64,000 bases of DNA from Microvirga sp052114605 (GTDB lineage: Bacteria; Pseudomonadota; Alphaproteobacteria; Rhizobiales; Beijerinckiaceae). Shown piece by piece: positions 7,459-16,661 of this stretch. The position numbers and the translations under genes are program-made. The first letter of the stretch is position 1; each line of letters begins with the position of its first letter. The notes beneath the pieces are model-generated. The model did not search any database and was not told the DNA's origin. It saw only the letters and a list, made by a program, of their open reading frames with translations. The stretch covers positions 95,757 to 159,756 of the forward strand of contig NZ_JBFRFB010000009.1 in assembly GCF_052114605.1 (NCBI RefSeq). The letters are read 5' to 3'.

Positions 7459-9483
7459 ATGGGCAAAATGTATAGTGTCGGCTACGCTACTGGTTTCTTT
7501 GTAACGGCTCTCCTGATTGTTGCACTGATAACGCAATTCTTCCTCTGGCTCCTGAAACATTGGAATGCCTCGGTGCCGCGTTTGCTGGTCGCCAATGGGC
7601 TCTCCCTTTTCGTGATCAGCCTGCTCAATGCTTTCGGGAAAGCTGATGGTGGCGAGCCCAAATTTCAGGCGGCTTTCGCTTCATTTGCCATTCCTCAGCT
7701 CGCATGGCTCGTCATCGGCCTCGTTCGCGACGGCCGGAAGGTCCGGCGCGTAGAGAAAGGCGAGGCTGCCGCAGCCGTGCCTGCAAACTCTCCATCATCG
7801 CAATCCGATGCTAATGCGACGCCTCTGTCCGTTGCTCTCCCCTCCGAGGCCCAAGTTGCGCTCTCTGCCGACGACCATTCGGCTCCGTTCGCCGCGCCGC
7901 AAGAACTTCCAAAAAGGGGGACTGAAAAGCCCAAGGCGAATTTCATCGCGCGTCATTGGCGTGGGGAGCTGCCCCTCTGGGTCTCGTACTGGGTTTTCGG
8001 TTTCCTCGCGAATATTGTCGCCACCATCTTCGTCGTCGCGGTCAGCGGCGTGCTTTCCGAAGGTGGAGACTACAACCCGACAAAGATTCTGATCGTTCTC
8101 GTGTCCATCTGGGTTGGGATCGGTCTCATCGCCGTGTGGCAGCTCGTGGGCATCTGGCGGTCGGCGGATCGACATGTGAGCCGGAAAGGTTCGAGGGTAT
8201 GGGCAGGCCTGGCGAAAATCGCAGTGGTGCTCGGCATCCTGCGCATGGTGCTCGAGTTCGGGCAGGTCGGATACCCGCAAATCACGGAGACCGTGAGAAT
8301 GGCCTTCTTCGACGATCCGGACATTCCGGCCTATGCCATTCGCATTATGAGGAACGGCACGGAAGTTGAGGTGTCGGGCGGATTCAAATATGGCCTCAAT
8401 GACGACTTCGTCCGCATTCTTAAGGCCGCCCCTCAGGTCAAAGTGGTTCACCTCAACAGCGATGGCGGACGGCTTGGAGAAGCCGAGAAGCTTTATAATA
8501 CAATCCGGAAGCTGGGTTTGAGCACCTATACGTCCAGGCGCTGCGCGTCAGCCTGCACGATGGCCTTCATGGCGGGCCGCGAGCGCTGGATTCATCCGAA
8601 CGGACGGCTGGGTTTCCATGCGCCGACATTCCCCGGCATGGGCGCCTCGGATGCAGCGGAGGCCTCAAGCAGCCAAAGGAAATTCATGATCGAGGCGGGC
8701 GTGCCTTCGGAGTTCGTGTCACGCGCTCTTGCGACGCCCAACAGCACCATGTGGTATCCCACCCGTGAAGAGCTGGTGACGGCCCGCGCGGCTACCGGTG
8801 TTGCGGATAACTACAAGTTTGCGGTCTCGGGCTGGGGGGCGAATGTCGGCCGCGCGGAGATCGAGGAGCAACTCCTCAAGGTCGGCTCCGTTTTTGCCGC
8901 GCTCAAGAGTGCTCGTCCTCAGGATTTTACCAAAATGGTGGACCGGGTGACGAACGGCTATCTCTTCGGCGAGTCCGAAGGGGCCGTCATCGATGCTGCT
9001 CGGGCGCAGATGCTGCCGATCATTATCCAATATCGCCCTCTTGCGGACGACCAAACCATCCTCGACCAAGGCAGGCTCCTTCTTGATCAGTACAAGGCCC
9101 TGTCCGCGGTCGATAAGCAGCTTTGCTATGAATACGCCTCAGGTGTCGATGCCACCAAAAACTACGTTGCTTATCTGCCTGGGCCTATGCGGCAGAGGGA
9201 GGTTGAACTCAGCGAGCGTATTCTGAAGACTGCTACGGCACGTGAGACCGTTTCCGCCAAGGCTGCAGAGCCGCTTTGGAGCATCGTCGGGGGACAGCTC
9301 GCGAAACGCTTCGGCGCTAATGAGATTGAATTGCTGACCCAAGGGAATCTCAGCCCTTCTCATCGGGCGCGATATTGTGACCTAGCGATTGCCATGTACG
9401 AGGAGATGTTGAATCTTCCCATGAGCAGCGCTGTGCAGGTGCTCAGAGACAATTTCCAGGATCTTGCCAAAGGTGGGCCATGA
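7459..9483 (+). CDS. Polytopic membrane protein with a ClpP-like serine protease domain
   Basis: 674 residues. The N-terminal part has about six membrane helices (near 8-33, 42-58, 73-90, 173-197, 208-231, 248-268) with a Ser/Ala-rich cytoplasmic-type linker at 91-165. Residues 290-400 match the ClpP/crotonase-fold domain of the COG3904 type: HLNSDGGRLGEAEKL (oxyanion loop), RRCASACTMAFMAG with candidate nucleophile Ser364, and PNGRLGFHAP with candidate His387. The 270-residue tail is helical and unrecognised. The topology suggests a membrane-anchored protease like SppA or NfeD-linked proteases, but the substrate is unknown. Its TGA overlaps the ATG of the next gene, coupling it to a molybdoenzyme. 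Confidence 0.72.
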   Translation: MGKMYSVGYATGFFVTALLIVALITQFFLWLLKHWNASVPRLLVANGLSLFVISLLNAFGKADGGEPKFQAAFASFAIPQLAWLVIGLVRDGRKVRRVEKGEAAAAVPANSPSSQSDANATPLSVALPSEAQVALSADDHSAPFAAPQELPKRGTEKPKANFIARHWRGELPLWVSYWVFGFLANIVATIFVVAVSGVLSEGGDYNPTKILIVLVSIWVGIGLIAVWQLVGIWRSADRHVSRKGSRVWAGLAKIAVVLGILRMVLEFGQVGYPQITETVRMAFFDDPDIPAYAIRIMRNGTEVEVSGGFKYGLNDDFVRILKAAPQVKVVHLNSDGGRLGEAEKLYNTIRKLGLSTYTSRRCASACTMAFMAGRERWIHPNGRLGFHAPTFPGMGASDAAEASSSQRKFMIEAGVPSEFVSRALATPNSTMWYPTREELVTARAATGVADNYKFAVSGWGANVGRAEIEEQLLKVGSVFAALKSARPQDFTKMVDRVTNGYLFGESEGAVIDAARAQMLPIIIQYRPLADDQTILDQGRLLLDQYKALSAVDKQLCYEYASGVDATKNYVAYLPGPMRQREVELSERILKTATARETVSAKAAEPLWSIVGGQLAKRFGANEIELLTQGNLSPSHRARYCDLAIAMYEEMLNLPMSSAVQVLRDNFQDLAKGGP

Positions 9484-11633
9484 ACCAAGCGCCCCGCGTC
9501 GACCGCCGCGCCTCCGTCTGCCCGCATGACTGCCCGTCCGTCTGCTCCCTCGATGTCGAGGTGATCGAGGGCAAGAGCATTGGGCGCGTTCATGGGGCCA
9601 AGACCAACAGCTACACGGCAGGCGTGATCTGCGCGAAGGTGGCGCGCTATGCCGAGCGCATCCATCATCCGGATCGGCTGCTCCATCCGCTCAAGCGCAC
9701 GGGTCCGAAGGGCTCGGGACAGTTCGAGCGCATCTCCTGGGATGAGGCACTGGACATCGTCGCTCGTGAGTTTCTGAAGGCGGAAGGGGATTTCGGCGCG
9801 CAATCGGTCTGGCCCTATTACTATGCGGGCACCATGGGCCTCGTGATGCGCGACGGCATCAACCGCCTGCGCCACGTGAAGAAATATTCCGGCCAGTATT
9901 CCACCATCTGCACGCCCATGGGCTGGACGGGCTATGTCGCCGGTACCGGCAAGCTCGCGGGCGCGGACCCGCGCGAGATGGCCGTGTCCGATTGCGTGGT
10001 GATCTGGGGCACGAACCCGGTTCACACCCAGGTCAATGTGATGACGCATGCCATGCGCGCCCGCAAGGAGCGCGGGGCGAAGATCGTCGCCATCGACATC
10101 TACATGAACGCCACCATGAAGCAGGCCGATATGGCGTTGCTCGTGAAGCCGGGAACGGATGGCGCGCTCGCCTGCGCGGTCATGCATGTGCTGTTCCGCG
10201 ACGGGCATGCGGATCGGGATTATCTGGAGCGTTACACCGATCATCCGCGTGAATTTGAGGAGCATCTGAAGACACGCGATCCCGCCTGGGCATCGAGCAT
10301 CACCGGTTTGTCGGTGGAAGAGATCGAGGCTTTCGCAAGGCTCGTCGGCGAGACCAAGCGCACCTTCTTCCGCCTCGGATACGGCTTCGGCCGCCAGCGC
10401 AACGGCGCGGTGAACATGCATGCGGCCTCGTGCATCCCGGCCGTTACAGGCGCATGGCAGTACGAAGGTGGCGGTGCGTTTCATTCGAACAGCGGCATCT
10501 TCCATTGGAACAAGGCGCTGATCGAGGCGCATGACGCGCGCGACCCGGCGATCCGCAATCTTGATCAGTCGCAGATCGGCCGCGTGCTCACGGGCGATGC
10601 GGAAGCTTTGCACAGCGGCCCGCCGATCAAGGCCATGCTGATCCAGAATACCAATCCCGTTTCCGTCGCGCCGGAGCAGGAGCTGGTGAAGCAGGGTTTC
10701 GCCCGCGAGGATCTGTTCGTCTGCGTGCACGAGCAGTTCATGACCGAGACGGCGATGATGGCCGATATCGTGCTGCCCGCGACCATGTTCATGGAGCATG
10801 ACGATCTCTATTCCGGCGGCGGGCATCAGCATTTCCAGATGGGACCGAAGCTCATCGACGCGCCGGGCGAATGCCGGTCGAACCACGAGGTCACGCGCGC
10901 ACTCGCCAAGCGCATCGGCGCCACGCATCGCGGCTTCGACATGGAGCCGCGCGAGATCATCGACTGGACCCTGCGCAATTCCGGCTGGGGCAGCATCGAG
11001 GAACTGGAAGTCGCAGTGCACAAGGATGTGCAGCCGCCCTTCGATGAATCGCATTACCTGACGGGCTTCGGTTATCCCGACGGCAAGTTCCGCTTCAAGC
11101 CCGATTGGACAAAGGTGCCGTCCTACAATGACGGGCCTATGGGGCCATGGGCCAGCATGCCGGCATTCCCCGACCATTGGGGCGTCATTGAAGCCGCAAC
11201 GGAGGAATACCCGTTCCGTCTCGCCACAAGCCCGGCGCGCAGCTTCCTCAACTCATCCTTCACCGAGACGCCCGGTTCCATCGCGAAGGAGGGCAGGCCC
11301 GAGGTGATGGTGCATCCGTTCGATGCGGAGCGATTGAACATTGCGGATGGCGATTGGGTGAAGCTGAAGAACCATCGCGGCGAGGTATTCTTACGCGCAA
11401 AATTGTTCGAGGGCGTGCGGCGCGGCGTGCTGATCGCGGAAGGCATCTGGCCGAACAAGGCGCATCCATTGGGACGCGGCATCAACACGCTTACCGGCGG
11501 CGATCAGGTTGCGCCTTATGGCGGCGCGGCCTTCCACGACAACCGCGTGGCGCTGGAGAAGGCCCCTGCCGATCTCGTGCCGGAAGCGGCGCATGCGGTT
11601 ATTCGCGGTCGGACCGAACCGGTTTTGAGCTGA
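9480..11633 (+). CDS. Molybdopterin oxidoreductase family protein
   Basis: 717 residues. Cys14, Cys18, Cys22 and Cys51 (CPHDCPSVC and GVICAK) form the binding motif for a 4Fe-4S cluster at the N-terminus, typical of the DMSO reductase superfamily. WGTNPVHTQ and LIQNTNPVSVAP are the MGD-binding loops, and the C-terminal molybdopterin-dinucleotide domain starts near 580 (LATSPARSFLNSS). STICTPMGWTGY near 141-152 lies where the molybdenum ligand is expected, making Cys144 a candidate. No twin-arginine signal is visible, so a cytoplasmic enzyme is likely. The substrate is unknown. The start overlaps the upstream gene (ATGA). No electron-transfer subunit gene is adjacent. Confidence 0.87.
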   Translation: MNQAPRVDRRASVCPHDCPSVCSLDVEVIEGKSIGRVHGAKTNSYTAGVICAKVARYAERIHHPDRLLHPLKRTGPKGSGQFERISWDEALDIVAREFLKAEGDFGAQSVWPYYYAGTMGLVMRDGINRLRHVKKYSGQYSTICTPMGWTGYVAGTGKLAGADPREMAVSDCVVIWGTNPVHTQVNVMTHAMRARKERGAKIVAIDIYMNATMKQADMALLVKPGTDGALACAVMHVLFRDGHADRDYLERYTDHPREFEEHLKTRDPAWASSITGLSVEEIEAFARLVGETKRTFFRLGYGFGRQRNGAVNMHAASCIPAVTGAWQYEGGGAFHSNSGIFHWNKALIEAHDARDPAIRNLDQSQIGRVLTGDAEALHSGPPIKAMLIQNTNPVSVAPEQELVKQGFAREDLFVCVHEQFMTETAMMADIVLPATMFMEHDDLYSGGGHQHFQMGPKLIDAPGECRSNHEVTRALAKRIGATHRGFDMEPREIIDWTLRNSGWGSIEELEVAVHKDVQPPFDESHYLTGFGYPDGKFRFKPDWTKVPSYNDGPMGPWASMPAFPDHWGVIEAATEEYPFRLATSPARSFLNSSFTETPGSIAKEGRPEVMVHPFDAERLNIADGDWVKLKNHRGEVFLRAKLFEGVRRGVLIAEGIWPNKAHPLGRGINTLTGGDQVAPYGGAAFHDNRVALEKAPADLVPEAAHAVIRGRTEPVLS

Positions 11634-11654
11634 CCCGATTAACCTGACAACATA

Positions 11655-11735
11655 GCCCTCATCCTGAGAGCCTGGCCGATCAAGCGCCGGCAGCTCTCCT
11701 CCCCACAAGGGGGAGGGGGAACTTGCGCCTTATCC
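11655..11735. repeat. Intergenic repeat fragment (CTCATCCTGAG; CTCCCC-AAGGGGGAG)
   Basis: CTCATCCTGAGAG near 11658 is a partial copy of the composite repeat, followed by the short palindrome CTCCTCCCCACAAGGGGGAG near 11694-11713. Similar purine/pyrimidine palindromes occur near 22700, 31260 and 31490. Confidence 0.5.
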
Positions 11736-11875
11736 TTTTTGGCGGCCTCTGTGGAGGCCTCCCGCACAAACCAAGCATTGAGACCTTCTTAAGCCTATTT
11801 GCGACTGTCCCTTGATCCTGAGCGCCCGAGCCTATTCTTAAGCGTCGACGTGATATTGTCGCTCGGGAGCTTTCC

Positions 11876-12238
11876 ATGACATCCATTCTGCGCGTGCTGC
11901 TGACCGTGGCCGCCATCGCCACGGGCTCGGCCGCCGCCTTCGCCGCCGCCTCCAACATGCCCACCCAGTACCAGCTCGATCCGGCGCTGAAGACCGCCAG
12001 CATGGCCGATCTGCGCGCACGTGTGAGCGAGGCATGCACCATCACGCAGGCCAAGGCTCAGAACGTGACGGAAATCTCGCTGAGCCGTAAATGCGATTGC
12101 TATGCAGGCCGCACCATGCGTTCGCTGAGCGCCGACGAGGTTCAGGCCTATCGCGATACGGGCGTGTTCAACGACACCGCCCGCGGAAAGGCCCTGGCGG
12201 CCATCGATTCCTGCAAGCTGCAGCGGCCGCAGCTTTAA
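11876..12238 (+). CDS. Exported protein of unknown function (120 aa)
   Basis: Residues 1-24 (MTSILRVLLTVAAIATGSAA, then AFAA) are a Sec signal peptide. The mature 95 residues are helical and contain three Cys (EACTIT, RKCDCY) plus one near the end (DSCKLQ), which could make two periplasmic disulfides. I do not recognise the family. It has no close partner: repeats flank it on both sides, and the purN gene beyond is convergent. Codon use matches the neighbours. Confidence 0.65.
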   Translation: MTSILRVLLTVAAIATGSAAAFAAASNMPTQYQLDPALKTASMADLRARVSEACTITQAKAQNVTEISLSRKCDCYAGRTMRSLSADEVQAYRDTGVFNDTARGKALAAIDSCKLQRPQL

Positions 12239-12245
12239 CCTCTCC

Positions 12246-12337
12246 ACGTCATCACCGGCCTTGTGCCGGTGATCCCGATAAGGTCGAACGCCGCGCCTTT
12301 CGGATCGGGATGGCTGAGACAGGCCCGGCCATGACGG
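12246..12337. repeat. GTCATCACCGGC/GGCCATGAC palindromic repeat
   Basis: GTCATCACCGGCCTTGTGCC opens the element and CAGGCCCGGCCATGACGGG closes it, with ATCCCGAT and ATCGGGAT as inner inverted arms. It lies between the convergent ends of the 120-aa protein gene and purN. Copies of this type lie at 22549-22641 and 48267-48361. Confidence 0.7.
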
Positions 12338-12342
12338 GTGAT

Positions 12343-12987
12343 TTAACCCGGCGAACGCAACGCGCAGCCGGCATCCCACCGCCCCGAAAACACCACGCGC
12401 CCACCGTCCAACCGCGCGCTGCCGTCGCAGATCATGTGCAGCGCCTTCGGGTAGAGGATATGCTCCTGCACAAGGATGCGGGCGGCGAGGCTTTGCTCCG
12501 TATCGCCCGGCACCACCGGCACGGCGGCTTGCGCGATGATCGGGCCGGCATCGAGTTCAGGCACCACGAAATGCACCGTGCAGCCATGAACGCGAACGCC
12601 TTCCTCCAGCGCCCGACGATGAGTGTGCACGCCTCGGAATAAAGGCAGGAGGGAAGGGTGGATGTTGATCATCCGACCGGCCCAGCGCTCCACGAAGCCG
12701 TCCGTGAGCACGCGCATGAAGCCGGCGAGGCAGATGAACTCTATGCCGTGCGCGACAAGCGCCTCATCCATCGCCTGTTCGAAGCTCTCGCGGGTGGGAT
12801 GGGTCTTGTGGTCGAAGGCCACCGTGGCGATGCCGGCTTCCCGCGCATGCTCAAGACCTTCCGCATCGGGACGATTGGAGACGACGAGCGCGATCTCGGC
12901 CGGGAAATCGGCGCTGCCAGCGGCCTCGATCAGCGAGACCATGTTGGACCCGCGCCCTGAGATCAGAATGGCGACGCGGCGGGACAT
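12343..12987 (-). CDS. purN: Phosphoribosylglycinamide formyltransferase
   Basis: 214 residues. The N-terminus VAILISGRGSNMVSLIEA is the phosphoribosyl-substrate loop, HPSLLPLFRGVHTHRRAL contains the catalytic His of the HPSLLP motif, and DAGPIIAQAAVPV holds the catalytic Asp. It transfers a formyl group from 10-formyltetrahydrofolate to GAR, the third step of purine synthesis, in the cytoplasm. Its ATG overlaps the TAA of purM by one base (TAATG), so the two are translated together. The tail after VFSGRWD is slightly longer than usual. Confidence 0.96.
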   Translation of the reverse strand: MSRRVAILISGRGSNMVSLIEAAGSADFPAEIALVVSNRPDAEGLEHAREAGIATVAFDHKTHPTRESFEQAMDEALVAHGIEFICLAGFMRVLTDGFVERWAGRMINIHPSLLPLFRGVHTHRRALEEGVRVHGCTVHFVVPELDAGPIIAQAAVPVVPGDTEQSLAARILVQEHILYPKALHMICDGSARLDGGRVVFSGRWDAGCALRSPG

Positions 12988-14066
12988 TAGAGTTTCAGTG
13001 AGCCGGACGTCTGCACAGGCTCGCCGCCGGTATGGGCGATGGTCTCGCCGATGCGCACCGGGTTCTCGCCGGCCTCGCGCAGACGCTCGATTACCGCGTC
13101 AGTCTTGTCGGCGCTGGCGACCACGATCATGCCGATGCCGCAGTTGAAGGTGCGCAGCATCTCGGAGTCGGCGACGCCGCCGGTACGGCTAAGCCAGCCG
13201 AAAACGGGCGGGGCTTTGATCGCATCGAGGTCGAGCCGCACGCCGACGCCGTCCGGCAGGACGCGTGGAATATTGTCGGGGAAGCCGCCGCCGGTGATGT
13301 GGCACAGCGCGTTGATGCCGTCGCCGCCCTTCAGCACTTCGAGCAGGGCCTTCACATAGATCCGGGTCGGCTCCAGCAGGGCCTCGGCAAGGGTTTTGCC
13401 CGCCGCAAAAGGCGCAGGCGCATCCCAAGCAAGGCCAGAATGCTCGACGATCCGCCGAACCAGGGAGAAGCCGTTGGAATGGACGCCGGAGGAGGGCAGG
13501 CCGATCAGAACGTCACCGACCGTCACATCCTTAGGCAGCAGGGTGCCGCGCTCGGCAGCACCCACGGCGAATCCGGCGAGGTCGTAGTCGCCCTTGGCGT
13601 AAAGGCCCGGCATTTCCGCCGTCTCGCCGCCGATCAGCGCGCAGCCCGCCTGAAGGCAGCCCTCTGCGATGCCCTTGACGATATGAACGCCGACCTCGGG
13701 GGAGAGCTTCCCGGTAGCGAAGTAATCGAGGAAGAACAGGGGCTCGGCGCCTTGGACGATGATGTCGTTCACGCACATGGCCACGAGATCGATGCCGATC
13801 GTATCGTGGATGCCCGTGTCGATGGCGATCTTCACCTTGGTGCCGACGCCGTCATTGGCGGCCACCAGGATCGGGTCCTTGAAGCCTGCGGCCTTGAGAT
13901 CGAACAGGCCGCCAAACCCGCCGATCTCGGCATCCGCGCCGGGGCGGCGCGTCGAGCGCACCAGGGGCTTAATCTGGTCGACCATGGCATTGCCCGCGTC
14001 GATATCGACGCCCGCTTGGGCATAGGTCAGGCCGTTCGTCTGCTTCTCGGGTTTCTCGGTCGTCAT
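12987..14066 (-). CDS. purM: Phosphoribosylformylglycinamidine cyclo-ligase
   Basis: 359 residues from the ATG at 14066 (MTTEKPEKQTNGLTYAQAGV); an upstream in-frame ATG at 14132 gives only unconserved sequence. The protein shows GLTYAQAGVDIDAGN, the glycine-rich GGFGGLFDL, AANDGVGTKVKIA and GGETAEMPGLY, all standard for AIR synthetase. It uses ATP to close the imidazole ring of AIR, the fifth step of purine synthesis. It forms a two-gene operon with purN downstream. Its promoter must lie between 14067 and the lower-GC gene that follows. Confidence 0.96.
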   Translation of the reverse strand: MTTEKPEKQTNGLTYAQAGVDIDAGNAMVDQIKPLVRSTRRPGADAEIGGFGGLFDLKAAGFKDPILVAANDGVGTKVKIAIDTGIHDTIGIDLVAMCVNDIIVQGAEPLFFLDYFATGKLSPEVGVHIVKGIAEGCLQAGCALIGGETAEMPGLYAKGDYDLAGFAVGAAERGTLLPKDVTVGDVLIGLPSSGVHSNGFSLVRRIVEHSGLAWDAPAPFAAGKTLAEALLEPTRIYVKALLEVLKGGDGINALCHITGGGFPDNIPRVLPDGVGVRLDLDAIKAPPVFGWLSRTGGVADSEMLRTFNCGIGMIVVASADKTDAVIERLREAGENPVRIGETIAHTGGEPVQTSGSLKL

Positions 14067-14211
14067 GGCACACCCCGTGTTGGGTGGGGAGTAAGGCGAA
14101 GGGGGGCGAGAGGCAAGGGGATTTAGATGCAAGCTGCTCTAAGCCATCTTGGCCCAATGGATGTATCTATGGCTTGAGGGTCTCAGGGTACGATCTGACT
14201 CAGAGGATTTG

Positions 14212-14814
14212 TCAGGGTTCCCAAACCTGTAGAGATGAGGCCCTGAGCTGAGAAAAGTAGGCATTTCTGACAGCCAAGGCATTTTCTTCAGCTAGCCGCA
14301 GATCGGACGTGCCGTATTTGATCTTGATCACTTGAGACTGCATCAGGACTGTGAATAGGACAATTTTATATTCAGTCCCATCATCTCGATAGGCAAGAAT
14401 GCTAATGCCGCCCTTGCCGCCAACATCGTTCGACAGAAGCGTCGCCTTCTTATTGAACTTCATGCTGTAGAGCTCAGCGATTTTATAGGCGATTGCGGCA
14501 TTCACACGAGTGACTTTGTCGGCAGGTACTTCTGGATCACGATCCATGATGGTGATCTCCAACTGGCGTGATCCTTCAGCCCCATAAACAACGCTAAAAC
14601 TTTCATCGAGGAAGTTGCAGGTTGGGACACGTAACTCTTTCCGTACTAAGCCTTCGAGGGAGTCTGGAAACGGAAAACCTTGAATCATCGACGACGATTC
14701 CTTTTCCTCATAACCTTTCCCTCGGCAGGCGAATGCTTGTGAGACCGGTATTAGGATGAGGATCAGAGCAAGCGATAGCATGCCCCTAAATTTGGCCACC
14801 CAACGCAAGCTCAT
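14212..14814 (-). CDS. Exported protein of unknown function in a lower-GC patch
   Basis: 200 residues from the ATG at 14814; longer frames run on upstream into the opposite gene and are not credible. The N-terminus MSLRWVAKFRGMLSLALILI with LIPVSQAFAC is a signal sequence. ALILILIPVSQAFAC could also be read as a lipobox-like end, although the cleavage site FAC is not canonical. The mature domain mixes strands and helices (VRKELRVPTCNFL, YGAEGSRQLEITIMDRDPE, KFNKKATLLSNDVGGKGGIS). I do not recognise the family. GC content is visibly lower than in both neighbours, and the gene sits in the space between divergent purM and pgsA-like genes, which suggests acquisition. Confidence 0.6.
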   Translation of the reverse strand: MSLRWVAKFRGMLSLALILILIPVSQAFACRGKGYEEKESSSMIQGFPFPDSLEGLVRKELRVPTCNFLDESFSVVYGAEGSRQLEITIMDRDPEVPADKVTRVNAAIAYKIAELYSMKFNKKATLLSNDVGGKGGISILAYRDDGTEYKIVLFTVLMQSQVIKIKYGTSDLRLAEENALAVRNAYFSQLRASSLQVWEP

Positions 14815-14971
14815 GCGATTTCCAATTTTGTGAATATTGTGGCAATCTGGCACCAATTTTTCATGTAAGCAACTGATATATGTAGTCTTTCCTTGCAATG
14901 GCTGTGCATTGGAAACTTGACCGCTTATCCAACATTGAACTCCGCCGCCTAAACCGCCATCATCCTTCCTG

Positions 14972-15502
14972 ATGACGATCCCGAATATCATCACTATCGC
15001 CCGGCTCATCATGGTCCCCATCGTGATCGTGATGATCATGCAGCACCGGTGGATGGCAGCGTTCGTCCTGTTCGTGGCGGCGGGGATCTCGGACGCGGTG
15101 GATGGGTTCATCGCCCGGCATTTCGACATGAAAAGCGAGTTCGGGGCTTATATCGACCCCCTGGCGGACAAGTCGCTCCTGGTCTCGATCTATGTGACGC
15201 TCGCCGTGGTCGGGGCGATTCCGAGCTGGCTTGCCATCGTCGTGGTCTCGCGGGATGCGATGATCGTGGCGGCGGTGCTCCTGTCCTGGGTCATGAGCCG
15301 CCCGGTGGAGATCAAGCCGCTGATGGTGAGCAAGCTCAATACCGTGGCGCAGATTGCCTTTGCGGCCTTTGCCCTTGCCGCCAATGCGTTCGGGGCGGAG
15401 CTTGGAGGGTTGGAAGATATCGCCATGCTGGCGGTCGCCACCTTGACCGTGGCATCCGCCGGTGCCTATCTCGGGGGCTGGCTGCGGCACATGGCCGTGT
15501 GA
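14972..15502 (+). CDS. CDP-alcohol phosphatidyltransferase family protein
   Basis: 176 residues with about five membrane helices. The full signature D-x2-DG-x2-AR-x8-G-x3-D-x3-D is present: Asp41, Asp44-Gly45, Ala48-Arg49, Gly58, Asp62 and Asp66 (SDAVDGFIARHF, then GAYIDPLADK). Such enzymes move a phosphatidyl group from CDP-diacylglycerol to an alcohol in the inner membrane. The short N-terminus MTIPNIITIARLIMVPIVI resembles PgsA (phosphatidylglycerophosphate synthase), but a second pgsA-type gene is common in this order, so the acceptor is uncertain. It heads a rightward operon, with the next gene 28 bases on. Confidence 0.85.
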   Translation: MTIPNIITIARLIMVPIVIVMIMQHRWMAAFVLFVAAGISDAVDGFIARHFDMKSEFGAYIDPLADKSLLVSIYVTLAVVGAIPSWLAIVVVSRDAMIVAAVLLSWVMSRPVEIKPLMVSKLNTVAQIAFAAFALAANAFGAELGGLEDIAMLAVATLTVASAGAYLGGWLRHMAV

Positions 15503-15530
15503 CGCCGCGTTATAAGGGTATGGAGTACCG

Positions 15531-16661
15531 ATGACGATCCAAAGGCAGATCGGATTCTGGCTTGCGGCGCTGGCGGTGGCAGTGCTTCTGCTGTTCGTGC
15601 TGCGGGGTATCCTTCTGCCCTTCGTGGCGGGCTTTGCGCTCGCCTATCTGCTCGATCCCCTGGCCGACAAGCTTCAGAATGTCGGCATCGGACGCTTGGG
15701 CGCCAGCCTCCTGATCCTGGTCATCTTCGTCCTGGTCTTCATCATCACCCTCATGATTCTGGTGCCCTTCGCGGCCCAGCAGGTGGGGGCTTTCGTCGAA
15801 CGCGTGCCGAGCTATGTGGCGAGGCTTCAGGAGCTGGCGAACGAGCAGCTGAAGCCTCTTCTCGAACGGCTCGGCGCCAACGGCGCCCTGCCGGAAATGC
15901 AGACTTCGGTCGGCAATCTGATCAGCCAGGGCATCGCCTGGATCGCGACCTTCCTTCAAGGTCTCTGGTCTGGCGGGCAGGCGCTTATCGGCATCTTCTC
16001 CCTGCTGGTCGTGACCCCGGTCGTCGCCTTCTACATGCTCGTCGATTGGGACCGCATGGTGCTGACCATCGATTCCTGGATGCCGGTGCACCAGCGGGAG
16101 ACCATCCGCGGCATCGCCCGCGACATCGACCGGGCCATTGCCGGCTTCGTGCGCGGGCAGGCGCTGGTCTGCATTATTCTCGGGACCTTCTATGCGGTCA
16201 GCCTCACCGTGATCGGGCTGAATTTCGGCGCCCTCATCGGCATGACGGCGGGCCTCCTCAGCTTCATCCCTTATGTGGGCTCGCTCACGGGCCTCATCAT
16301 TTCCATGGGCGTCGCCATCGTGCAGTTCTGGCCGGACTGGACCATGATCGCAGCGACTCTTGGCATCTTCATCTTCGGGCAGTTCGTCGAGGGCAACATC
16401 CTCTCTCCCAAGCTGGTGGGCGATTCCGTGGGGCTGCACCCGGTCTGGCTCATGTTCGCGCTACTCGCCTTCGGCGCGCTTTTCGGCTTCGTGGGGCTTC
16501 TGCTCGCGGTGCCGCTCGCCGCCGCCATGGGCGTGATCGCCCGGTTCTCCTTGGGTAGATATCTAGCGAGCCCCCTTTATAGTGGTGCCGGACCCACTAT
16601 TGCACCGCCCGGCCCGCATCTCGAAATCGAAGCCAACCGGAAGACCGAGCTCGATGCCTGA
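15531..16661 (+). CDS. AI-2E family transporter / PerM-like permease
   Basis: 376 residues with about seven to eight membrane helices. The family pattern is clear: a first pair of helices (FWLAALAVAVLLLFVLRGIL and PFVAGFALAYLLDPLADKL), a central amphipathic region ERVPSYVARLQELANEQLKP, and the conserved late stretch GLLSFIPYVGSLTGLIISM followed by NILSPKLVGDSVGLHPVWLM. The family includes TqsA and sodium/proton antiporters; the substrate here is unknown. The last eight bases overlap the start of hdaA. The short ribosome site GGTATGGAG precedes the ATG. Confidence 0.87.
   Translation: MTIQRQIGFWLAALAVAVLLLFVLRGILLPFVAGFALAYLLDPLADKLQNVGIGRLGASLLILVIFVLVFIITLMILVPFAAQQVGAFVERVPSYVARLQELANEQLKPLLERLGANGALPEMQTSVGNLISQGIAWIATFLQGLWSGGQALIGIFSLLVVTPVVAFYMLVDWDRMVLTIDSWMPVHQRETIRGIARDIDRAIAGFVRGQALVCIILGTFYAVSLTVIGLNFGALIGMTAGLLSFIPYVGSLTGLIISMGVAIVQFWPDWTMIAATLGIFIFGQFVEGNILSPKLVGDSVGLHPVWLMFALLAFGALFGFVGLLLAVPLAAAMGVIARFSLGRYLASPLYSGAGPTIAPPGPHLEIEANRKTELDA

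Noticed and set aside
9360..11177. 605-codon leftward open frame opposite the molybdoenzyme gene
   Set aside because: Composition is His/Arg/Ala-rich with no recognisable domain; it is the mirror of a GC-rich coding frame. The forward frame has clear motifs.
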